Source: Undaria pinnatifida (Eukaryota; Sar; Phaeophyceae; Laminariales; Alariaceae). From it: 64,000 nt of DNA. The stretch lies in the NCBI GenBank assembly GCA_012845835.1, contig JABAKD010000021.1, forward strand, positions 231,001 through 295,000, written 5' to 3'. A model generated the notes under the pieces. That model had not been told where the DNA came from. It made no database searches and saw nothing but the letters and a program-made list of their open reading frames with translations. Positions 24,301 to 36,300 of the stretch are shown here, one piece after another (the stretch's first letter is position 1; every line of letters begins with the position of its first letter). Made by a program: the position numbers and the translations under genes.

Positions 24301-27300
24301 GACGACGCCATTTGTTAAGGAATTGGTAGTGAATATTAGTAGTCCGTTTGACCACTCTCTTGCAAATGGTTGACCACTTGCTTACCCAAAGTAAGCCTCA
24401 TATCATAACAAGAGTTGAATACCCAGTAACTGTAGCCCATCACCCTGTATCAATTCCGAGTAGCTCAATACCCAATACCAGGTAGCTCATTACCGAATAC
24501 CAATACGGAATGTAGCATATCAACACCGAATAGCTCAACACCGAATAGCTCATTGCCGAGTAGTTCGTTACCGAATTTTGTCGAGATTCTGTTTACTTTT
24601 GCAGCATTATGCCATGGCGTTGTTCATCATCTTGCACTTTCAAAGTATCTAATATTAATGAAGATGTAGACTACTTGTAGAAGTATTTAACCCCTTTACA
24701 GCCCCAAAACTCCTCCCTATACCTGTATTAAAAGGAAGTTTCCAGGCGTGAAGGCGTGAAGTGAAGAGCGTCAGAAGTCACAAAGAAAACGTTGCACCCC
24801 TACTGTAGTCGCTCACTTACTATCACGTATTATCACTTACTAGCACTGCCTATTTGTATGCCATTAGTATAATACTTAAGTACTAGTAGTTTATGCTGCT
24901 GTTATTAGTACCAGGTATATACTAGACCAGACTAATGATGAGACAACTCCCAACCTCAGGGTTGGGGCAACCTCCGGATGCCATACCGCCTTACTCCCTT
25001 ACTCCCTCCCCGATTGGGCTGAACAGCCTCACTCCGCAACTAGGCGACCGCATTCGCATACTGTACAGTGGTATACACTTGCTGTAGTTGCCATTCGTTG
25101 CGACAGTGCCCCATTGGCAGTGCCCTTTATTTTGTAGTGTTCCATTCACCTACCGTGCCATGCGTCGAGACTATCATCGCACAAGTTTCATGGTGTTATC
25201 ATGATGTTATCATCATGTATCATCGTGTTATCATGATGTTATTATCTACCCCTTCTTTCATTACCGGGCTTGAGCCACTCGCAAGGGTGACTCTGTGTAC
25301 CTCACGGAGTGAAATACTGTACATGACATTTTACATGCAGCCGAGGTTTTTAGGCGCGGCGCTGCCTACCATTTCATGGCGGATTCATATCGATACACTA
25401 CACTACACTACACTACACTACACTACACTACACTACACTACACTGCACCACACTACACTACACTACACTACACTACACCACACTACACTACACTACACTA
25501 CACTACACTACACTACACTACACTACACTACACTACACTACACTACACTACACTACACTACACTACACTACACTACACTACACTACACTAATTATTAATA
25601 ATAGTAATATTTCATAGTAATAGTTCAGAGTAGTAGTTAATAGTACTAGTACCGCCAACAAACACGGGGGTGAAAAAGGGCCTCAAAAGTGCACCCCTAC
25701 CCCCCGCCTTAGGAACGGTGCTCCGTCTCCAAAGCAAAGGGGTGCGTGCATGGTCAACGGTCAAATGACTAAGGCAAGCAACAAACAAGCACGCCCCCCC
25801 TAAACATGCCCCCCTTAACACGCCCCCCTTAACACGCCCCCCTTAACACGCCCCCCTTAACACGCCCCCCTTAACACGCCCCCCTTAACACGCCCCCCTT
25901 AACACGCCCCCCTTAACACGCCCCCCTTAACACGCCCCCCTTAACACCGCAGCCTTGGTTGAAGATATAATACTGTTGGACGCTACAGTAAGCCTAAGCT
26001 AGCATGCTTCAAAGCACTAATTCCGCAGCAGTAGTTTAGGATACTTTTTCGTTGCGATGGTGTCTTAGCGCTGGGCAGTGCTGGAGAGCCTCAGGATATT
26101 CAGATGTTTGACACCTACCGTAGCAAGCGACAGTAGCGACAGTACTAAAGTACAGCAATGTACGGGTCACCTTTCTATGCGATGCCGCCTTAGTTCCCGG
26201 CAATGGCGGCGGCCCTTGGTCTTTCGGGTCCTCATCATCCCATCCCCGAGTCAGAAGCCAGAATTTGCCGTGGCGGGGCTGCCAGAGGAAATTTTCGTCG
26301 AGTCCATCGTCAATGCCGTTAGTAACTGGTATGCTTCGTATTACATAGCCGTTAAACGAACGAAAGTTCCTACGATCCTGACGGAGCTTCAAGTACGAAT
26401 TCCTGTTGCTTTCCTTTGCCCAAGGGAATGGCGGCGGGATCGAACCAGCGACCACCTTGTTGAACAAAAACACAACGTCCTTCCCATGACGTTGGTACAA
26501 TGTAAAAACGAACGGTAAATGTAAAGTAAATGTTGCGCGTCAAATGGCAATGGCAATGGTAATGGTAATGGTAGCGGTTCTCCAATCTGTGAGGCGTGCG
26601 ACGGCATGGGTATGACTGACATTTATACTACCACCACATTTGGGGCTGAGGTATGATACTAGTACACTACTCATACTCTATCAATACTAGACCTAGGTCA
26701 TGACTTACCTAAAACCCAATACCGATGGACTACCGTTAATCGTTTGCGTAGTACGCACTTTCCAATACAGCAGCAGGGTGTATATTATAATGTATATAAG
26801 GTGGTCATTGGAATAAGGCGGCTACTCGGCATACCAGATAGGGCGGTTGAAACGGTTGGCGCGGCTTTTACTCTGAATACGCACAGGTTCCTACACAATC
26901 AGGGCGGCCTCTCGATATAGGACGGCCAACGTTCCTTCGCCCTACATCGCCTCGTACGTGTAGGATCCACTACAGTACTGCAGCTCCTGTAACCTAGTTA
27001 GTTAGACCAGTCATTGGATCGGCCTTCGGGCAGTGCGATCATCATTGCATCAACCCGTCTGTCTCCGTCCGTGCTCGAGGTTTTATTTGGGAGGGAGGCG
27101 CCGCGTCTGATTTAGGAGGGCAGCTTTATAGACCACGGGTGTGGGCGACGCACTTCGGCAACTAAATGTCGATCTCTCTGCCTAACACAACAGCAATCTT
27201 CCCCAGGATGTTTGCTTGTTGCGGGTGGGCAGTTAGTTGTCCAACCACGCCCTTTGACCTCTCCTCTTCTCTTCTCTGCTCTCGTTATATTTCTGACGTA

Positions 27301-30300
27301 TACTATACGTCCGAAATCCGGCCATGTCTTGTACCTGGTACCAACCGTGTACCAGGTTCTCGTATGATACTGGCTGGTGTCACGTATGATGTGTGGCACT
27401 ATTAATAGACTATATTATAAAAATTAAAATACACTCCAGCTGTGAGATCGAATATTTTGTCGAAACTCATATTATAACAATAAAAATACATTCCAGCCCT
27501 TAGATCGGAGATTTTGTCGAAACTCATCTTTGCAAGCTGTGTGATACTCCGATCGCGCGTATTACGGGTTTTGTGTCATCCTTAAGGATATAGGTCTAGT
27601 CTATATGTACCTGATAAAAAACGCTGTACTCTTGACCTGGCACGATGTTTGTGATTTGTACATGCTTCCACGTGCCGATCTCAAGGATATGCACGATCTT
27701 CGTATGATGCATATATGCCTCAAATATCAACCATTTGTCCCAACCCTATGATCTGTACGATGTAGACCAGGCAGATCATGCTCTTTCCGACCAGTGCTGC
27801 CTTGCTGCCTTCCCTCTCGAGTTCTGGAGCGCTGGCATCAGGTGTCAGTTTGCAAAGCCGAACGTGACACCCAAATGAATCCCTCAGAAACCACCCTCCC
27901 CAAACCTTGGCGAGGACTCTACCCGACATCTCCCCAAGCTAAAATTTCACGAATCCCTCAATACCGATGTCATCCCGAACCCTACAGAAGCAGCAGCGAT
28001 GAGGAACTTACAGTGGTATGCGGTATCTCAGTAGTGTGTGGTGGTATTTCTCACCCCTATGGAGACGAGGCAGTAGCAGGCGTCGTCGATGTGCGGTGCT
28101 TGGCCCGGCAAAGGCTCCTCGGAAGGTATCCCGTACGCCTATTGCGAGGACAGAGGGAGGAGGTGCAGCATAGTGATGTTTTCAGGCATGCTCCTTTTGG
28201 GGGGACGGAGGTGCCGCCGCACATGAGTGCGCATCCATAGTCCTGTCGAGTGACGAGGGGGCAACATGATGATGAGCACCAGGGTGCATCCATGAACTGA
28301 TGCCTCAGAATGCTCTCAATAGTTCATAAACGAAACTGCACCTGTATGTATGTATGTATGTGGCGAATAGGCGTTATTTTGTAGGGGTCGTATACGATAT
28401 TTGCGGTTACATATCGTATCGCGAGAAAGATCCATGTGACAGATCAGATATAAATATGGACATGTATTAAGAGGTAGTCTAAATACTTGTATTAACAGTA
28501 AATAAGCATTCGTGCTTAGACGAAGATCTGGCGACGGCCCGTCGGAAGGTACACCGCACGCCTATCGCGAGGAGGAAAGGGGTACAGCATGATGACGAGT
28601 AGGATTATTAGGATGAGTAGGATGAGCAGGATGAGTAGGATGAGTAGGTTCTGATGACCCTCTGCGAGAGAGGAGGTGCAGGCATGATGAGAACGTGCGG
28701 GTTCGTATCAGCAAACGCTCTCCCGAGCCCTCGAAGAAAAATGTGCCCACGGCACGAAGGCTTTATATTTCAGGGGGCGCATTGAGTATCTGTTACCGTC
28801 TTACAAACTGCGAGAAAGATGCATGTCACGATATAGATGGACGGATAGATATGCAGTGCCACTCCTGCTGTTGTTGCAGAGTATCATGGCCGGGCGTCAC
28901 CGCGGTAAAGATCTGTGTGATCTAGATCTTGCTGTTGTTGTACGAGTGCAACACGTAGCTGCCCAGAAGCGTTCTCAAGAGTCCTCAAGGAAAATGTGCC
29001 CGAATTAAGGACGCGTTGCTTTTTCAGCCGGTGCATATGGCAATGGTCGTTCCACACCGCAACAAAGGTCCTGGATCCAATTGAAGATGTGAACACCGCA
29101 TGCCTGTGGATATGAAAACTGTTACCGGTGTTGCAAAGTATCATTGGCGAACGTTATCGCGAGTAAAACCCATGCGATACAGATCTTGCTTTGGTATAGA
29201 CTACATGTGAAGATGGTGCTTACGCCAGCGATTAATTTTTCGGTGAAAGGAAAACAAAGAAAAGTTATGTATCGTCCATTTTGCTGGTAGATTGCCGATA
29301 CACACCGACCGCAAGAATATTTTATTCTACTTGAGCATGCAGATGCAGGTATGGACATGTGAATATACCGATGTCGCAGAAAGTCATAGGCCATCCTTAC
29401 CGCGAAACGTAACGTCATACTACAACAGGTCTCCTGTGTTGTGCCGCTGCCACCAGCTACGCAACACTCCATGGTCTACAAGGAGTATGAGAGCAATCAA
29501 GCGAGGGCAGATTCGCCCGGTATGGATTGAAGCGGAAGGCGTTGATGGGATCAAGCCCAACTAGCATCGTTACACCCGCGGCACCCTTTCGTCCGTACAC
29601 AAGTTTTTTTACTGCAGCAGTGCAGCGGGTGTGCTGTACTGTCCCGTGGCAATGCTTGTCTTACTACGATTGCCGTATAGAACATCTGCTGTATTGACAA
29701 ACAGGACACTAAGAAAGGCGGGCTGGGGTTTTCGAGAAAATACAAAATTCGGGAGCCGATACACTGATGTACATACATGTAGACTATAGTCTAATGCACC
29801 TGTTCCCACAGCCTAGGTAAGTACCAGGTGCATGTTTTTGGTCCTAGAGAAGGAAAACGCTCCTGCAAGCGCGATTTTTGACAACCCACCCTACACCAAT
29901 TGTGCACCGTGGTTGTCGTTTGAGGCGAACCGGGGTATCGTTACCACCAGCCGAATTCTCCCTGACTTACTACGAGTTTTCTGAGCCGCCTATCGAAGGC
30001 GACTCACCTGATACGGATTGAAGCGGAAGGCGTTGATGGGGCCTGGCCCGGCTTGCGCCGTTACGATCGTCGTGCCTACGGCCCAGTCCCAAATGTTTAC
30101 AGTGCTCTTGCTATCCGCACCCACCGAACACAGCAGCCATCCGTCATGGCTGAAGTCCAAGCAGCAGATCTGGGGATGGACGCGTACAGTAGCAACAGTC
30201 TCAAAGACTAACATGCAGACATGCAAGTTTCGAAATAGAATCACTACTGTAAAACACGTGGCTTATTCGGCACTGCATGAAAAATTCTTCAGCTAGATTT

Positions 30301-33300
30301 CCTGACGCCACGCATCGCAATCATCATGTCTTACCTTGATCTTTCCTTTGGTTTGAAATGTTTGAGCTCAAAACCGTGATAAACTGTACCACGCATTTAG
30401 TACATAACGCTCCGCCCTCTCCTCATTGGTTGTACGACTTACAGAGTAGGATTTATAGTTTCCACGCACAGATTGAGCGGCCCCGCCCGTCTCGCCCCCC
30501 CCCCGCCCCCCGCCCCCCCCTCCCCCTCTTGATCAAAACCAGGCCTCCACGTCCTTAAAAACTTCGCCCTCCCCTCACCGGTTGTTCGACGTACAGGATT
30601 CACGTGATAAACTGATGTATTTCCTTCCACAGCTGTTAGATTTTGTCCCCCTCAAAAACGGGTTTTATAGTTTCCGCGCACAGACTGACGAACATCGCCC
30701 TGTTGACCCCGATAGCTACACTCTAGTTGCAAGGGGAGTCGCCTACCTATATCCTTAATGAGGACACACAACCCGTAATACGCGCGATCGGAGTATCACA
30801 CACAGCTTGCAAAGATGAATTTCGACAAAAATATTCGATCTCACAGCTGGAGTGTATTTTTATTTTTATAAGATGATCTGGTGCTTGATTTGGCACATTT
30901 CACGTCGAGCTCGTGATACCACGCAATCAGCAGCTATCCCCTTGTTATGGTGCCTCGTTTTGTTGTATCCTTCACCCAGTGATAAGAAGTCGTAAGACCA
31001 CGCATTCACAAGCCCCTACATTGTTCTGGTACTGAATTTCACGTATTTCGGCTCGACTTCGTAATACTACTGTGCCACGAAACCAATAGGTCTTACCTTG
31101 TTCTGGTGACCCGCTAGCACCGCCAGTGTGGCCTCTTGCTTCGGCAATGTGTTACTCTTCCCTCGACACTTCACGGAGCTGTCCCACACCAAGATATCGG
31201 GTTGGCGACCCACCTGCGTTAGGGAAACACAGTCGTGAAAATTGCATCCCTCGGAACACGCTATTGTCCCTAGTCAACTGACGAGGCGCCGCGTTTTCAT
31301 ATGGTTGGCAGCTGCAAATGTAATGTATCCTATCTTCTCTTGGCACAGGACACCGTATAACTATGAGATTGCCCTTCACATCGGAGTTCGTCCGTCTTGG
31401 GGGCATTGTATAAGCCAACCTCGAGTCCCGATATGTCCGGGCTCCGTTTCCCTTAGTCTTCCTTGCATACGTAGTGCACGCGGCGGGCAACAGTTCTACA
31501 CGCTAATCAAAAATGTTGTTTTCTCGGCTCGTCGAACGAACCCACCTGCCCAGAAGCCACGATGGCTCCTGCGGGATGTACCGCAATGGCCGTGACATCA
31601 TCGCTGTGTCCATCGAAAAACCTCTCCATCTTCACCGGCGAGTTCGTCCCCTTTCTCTTGGCGCCCCTTCCTCCTGGCCCTGCCTCGAACTCTCCCTCCG
31701 TTATTTTAGGCTCCTCCTCCCTCTGTCTCGAGGGAAATTTGCGCATCACGACTAGAGCCGCGGTTGGATACACTACCTCGAAAAACTTGTCCTTTACACC
31801 CCCACCCCTATTTCCGTCTCGGCTCGTCTCTTCCGCTCCAAGACCCCCTTCTTTATTTCCCGCCTCCCCTGAGTTTCCACCGGTCTTCTTGCGAACCTTG
31901 GTTACCCCCTTCTGTACTCGACCAGCCATTTTCGGGCTCAGCCCGGATTTACTTCCCACCACCCCTGGACTGCTACCAGCACTCGCCTGGCTGTCTGCAC
32001 CCGGGCTTCCGGCGCCCTTTTGGCTGTTAGCTCCGCGTACGCTCTTACCTTCCCCCTGGACAGGGAAAAACGGAGTGTGTTAGAGGAGGAAAAAAAGAAA
32101 ATGGGCGAATGCGGCGTGGAGAAGTTTGGTACACCAGGGCAGTAGCGAAAAAAACGGTGGGTATCCTACGGCAGAGATGGTGACCACAGACGGCGAAACA
32201 GAGAGCGCACGGGATAAGCACAACTCTGCACTATGTGGGAAAAACATAAATGAACGCCTCCGTCTCGAGAAGGATGCGTAATCAACGGTTAAATGTTCAA
32301 GGCCAGCATTGACTGAGTGCCCAACCCGCCCCCTCCTGTCCGTGTTCAGTCCCACGTTGGTCCGGCATGTATCTGACCTTTTTCTGTGTTCCAGGTGGGG
32401 TCCTGCCGAAATCGGGCATGTTGTTCTCGCCGAGGAAAAAGGCGTTGTTGTCCGTAGGGGGGTAGAAACCACCACCGTGGTACCCGCGAGCTCGCTCTAG
32501 GCGTAGCTTGTGGGCCGGTTCGGAGAGTAAGGGGGAGTCGGGAGACAAGTTTTGATATGAACCGTCGTCGGCGTAGGACGGTCTGAAAACGACTCCTTTG
32601 CACTCGGGGTACCTGATCATGGTCGTGTAGGGCCGACGTTAGATTGAACGCGCTGTGGTCAGTAAGCAACACACAACATAGACAATTAGAACATGTTGCT
32701 TGATTTTTGGAGTGTAGCGGGCTTACCCGTCGTGCGGACAGCGATGGGGTGGGTGGCGGGCCTGACGGCCGATGGTAAAAATCAACATGTTTATATTAAG
32801 CTGCCGTGTTGGGCATGCGTACAGACATCGAGAGGGTACGTGAAGAAGTAGCGTGGTTGAGTGCGGGCCCGGGTATCCAAGATCTTCATGGAAAATAACG
32901 CCAAACCTGGGAAATCCGGCTGCGAATTTCCCGCTAAGAAGTAGCGTAGTTGAGGGCGGGCCCTGGTATCCAAGATCTTCATGGAAAATATCGTCAAACC
33001 TGAGAAATCCGGCTACGAATTTCCCGCTACTTTACAGCCAATCTACTATTGTAGCTCTCTGCCATCATCAACCATCGGCATTGCTGTATTGTACCCACGC
33101 ACAACAAACAGACTCGAACAGACTAATAGTCCTAACGGTGGGGTTTTCACGACATGAAAACGAAACCGCATCCCTCCCGTGCCATACCACGCTGTGCGAG
33201 TCCGTGTCGTACGAATGCTTGCAGTTCCGTTGGGGCAACCTACAGCAGCAACACTCTCAAAGGAATAATTTCGATAGATACAACCGAAGCTATGATCGTG

Positions 33301-36300
33301 ACTTTTTACAGTCCCTTTCCCTTGCTCTCAAGCACCGCAAGGGGCTGCGAACCTTACCCCCCCCCCGGGCGTGCGCAACCAGACCCACAAGAAATATAAT
33401 AAGGAAGCTCTAGTGGTTTTCGTCGATATCGGGCAGGTAGCTCCTCAGCGAACTATTGAGTACTAGGTATTCAGTTGACCACCGTCGGCTATATTTGTGG
33501 TGGCCAAACGAAATCGTGTCACCGTTACTGTAGCACGGTTCTGTGCGACGAGAGAGAGGCCACATGCCATGCTAAGGAGAGGTACACCATTTTGTACTAA
33601 GGCGTCTCACGTGAGGAAGTTGATGTCTCATGTCATTCTTAACCCTTCACCCTTATGTCTGATGTTGATCACAATTAGCGTGAAAACAGACAAGCAATAC
33701 CACGGCCTAGCTATGCAAACACAGTGGCGTTCCGATGATTTTATTAATAGGTGCAGAAGCCCCGTCAGTCAGAACATAACCCATCCCACAAGCACCACTG
33801 CTTAGTACCACAAGTACTTAGTGTTATCCGTATCGTAGAACGCGTCAGATAGATCAAGAGATATCAATGCCTACCGAACCCTCCCCGCCGCCAAAAAGGC
33901 CCGCAAGCCCGGCATATCTTCCTATCAAGACCCCCTCAACCAACGGCAAGGAATTGATCCTTTAAATGGTACACCCTCATCCTACTCGTACTACGCGCCT
34001 ACTAGCCAACCATATCATGTTCTCAAAGCCCCCTGACGCTCCACAAAAAGAAATTGAACCCGTTTTCGCCTGCCCTCCCCCTGCGCGCCTACTGGTCCAG
34101 CATCTCATTGTCTCAACACGCCTCATTATACCGATACCCCTTCACCTGAATGCCGCTTCGCTGGCCTCTTCCTGGCCGTATGTCCGCATAGTTCCCGATT
34201 TCAGAACCGGTGCTCTAAAGCTCGGGGGCTCACGGATCTTTTTGGGTTCCATGTATAGCCGCTGACCCAGGCCGGGAATCTTCGCGAAAACGCCCCCTCT
34301 AGGCTTGCCCCTAGCAGAAACGGGGTGTGTCATTATTAATGGCATTGAAACGGAAAACGTTTCGTATCATAATCAGGGACAGTCAAACAGAAAACGGTGT
34401 GTATCATTACTAAGCGGCATTGAATCGGGAAACGATCAGCACCATGCAATAATCTATATATATTGGTTTTCGGCAATGCGTGGTGCATAACTATTTATTC
34501 CAAACACAGACAAGCAGACACAATATGTCTAATACCATCACTCCCACGCACGCGTTCCTCCTCCTCTAATGTGTATTCACTTGGATACGCAATACCTGCG
34601 CTTTACATGGTTATATATTGTTTATTGTACCTACTGCTCTATCACCACTGCTTTACATATGTTTACACATTGGTAGTCTACCGTCTATCGTCTATCGTCT
34701 ATCGTCTACCGTCTATCGTCTATCGTCTACCGTCTATCGTCTATCGTCTATCGTCTATCGCCTATCGTCTATCGTCTATTGTCTATCGTCTATCGTCTAT
34801 CGTCTATCGTCTATCGTCTATCGTCCATCGTCTATCGTCTATCGTCTATCGTCTATCGTCTATCGTCTATCGTCTACCGTCTATCGTCTATCGTCTATCG
34901 TCTATCGTCTATCGTCTATCGAATCGCTGTGCCTCCTAACGGGTTGAATAGAAACGGGAAACGGGGGATTTTGAGCCATGTAGACTGGACGGATGGGGCG
35001 TGAACGCTCAATGAGCAGTATAAAATGTATCTTTGATGCGTGTCAAATAAAATAAGGCCTAGTCTCAGGGGTCGACGGGGGTACGTTCGCGGTTGGTTGC
35101 AGTTATGATTCAAATTGTGACAGAACATACGATAATCATGACCCGAAAAATGGTATGTGACCGCTTCAAACTACCTTTCGTTTCGGGGTTCTAGGGCCGC
35201 CTTTCAGCCCATATCTTGCTAATTTATGTGCCTGAAAAATAGCATCAACACACCACACCTCACCACACCACACCACACCACACCACACCACACCACACCA
35301 CACCACACCACACCACACCACACCACACCACACCACACCACACCACACCGCACCACACCACACCACACCACACCACACCTCACCACACCACACCACACCA
35401 CACCACACCACACCACACCACACCACACCACACCACACCACACCACACCACACCACACCACACCACACCACACCACACCACACCACACCACACCACACCA
35501 CACCACACCACACCACACAACACCACACCACACCACACCACACCACACCACACCACACCACACCACACCCTAGCACTCACCTTGACTCGTCTAAGACGTA
35601 CTCATCGCTCGCCTTCCTCCCCTTGCTCGGGGAAACAACATCGAACACAGGTTCCTCCTCCTCATTCTCCCCACCAGCCATGGCAACAGCAGCAGTATCG
35701 TCTCCTCCTGGCGCGGCCCTAACCTTGACGAGAGGGTGAATCCTAGGTCTTCGCCGGGGGGACGTCGGCATCGCTGGCTCTTCGGGCTGTTCCCCGTTCC
35801 CGCGAGGAGAGCAAGTCACACAGCGCGTGAGGTGGAAAGGTGCCAGGGGAGGTGGAGGGGAGAGTGAGGACGGGGGTAAAAGCAATGGTCGATCGGCGTG
35901 AGAAGAGTGAGAAGAGTGAGAGGAGGGGGGAAGGGGGTTGTAGGAGGAGGAGGGTGTAAAACCGTACGTTGGCGGGAGGACAGGGTTTGAGGGGAGTGGA
36001 GGGGACGGGAAGGTAAAAACGAACGTTCATCAACTGAAATGGATCAGAGTACACCAAGGGGATAAATGTTGGGTTTTTGACGGGGGGAAGTACTCCCAAC
36101 TCGCTGGGCCGCCCCTGGGAGAGTAGCCCGATGCATATCATACAGAGAAAGAGGCGAGGGGGGGTGGGGTATGTACTTATTTCACGCGTAGCCGTGGTCT
36201 TTAGACCATAGTCCCTCGCATCCCTACATTGCCGGGACGGAGACCGTCGTTTTTTCACCTGGGGGGGGAGGGGGGGGGGGCATCAAGAAAACACACTAGC

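Larger units (their letters stand above)
17555..30007 (-). other. EML intron 7 (12.4 kb)
   Basis: Largest intron of the gene. In order: tandem duplication (about 18548-18680), telomere-like tract, AT-rich ACTATAATA tract (19260-19480), GATGGGTTAA array, SINE, CTCTCATG repeats, ATTGGT hexamers, G-run repeat, tandem duplications (about 23800/23909 and 24050/24093), CCGAATAGCTCA repeats, tRNA-like relics, CACTA array, LINE 3' fragment with a 14-bp array, second G-run repeat head, small tandem duplications (28100/28530), and the exon 7 echo. The phase of exons 7 and 8 needs no further exon. Confidence 0.65.
32613..35580 (-). other. EML intron 3
   Basis: 3.0 kb with a 92-bp tandem duplication, a CTATCGT heptamer array and a CACCA pentamer array. 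No coding sequence recognised. Confidence 0.65.

Noticed and set aside
24245-24310. Functional tRNA gene
   Set aside because: Good T-arm but no matching acceptor stem or clear anticodon arm; kept only as a relic.
25068-25598. 176-residue frame ending in Thr-Leu-His-Tyr repeats
   Set aside because: CACTA array read through; no homology in the preceding part.
35166-35580. Open frames of repeated Cys-Gly-Val-Val-Trp or His-Thr-Thr-Pro
   Set aside because: Pure translation of the CACCA pentamer array in all frames.
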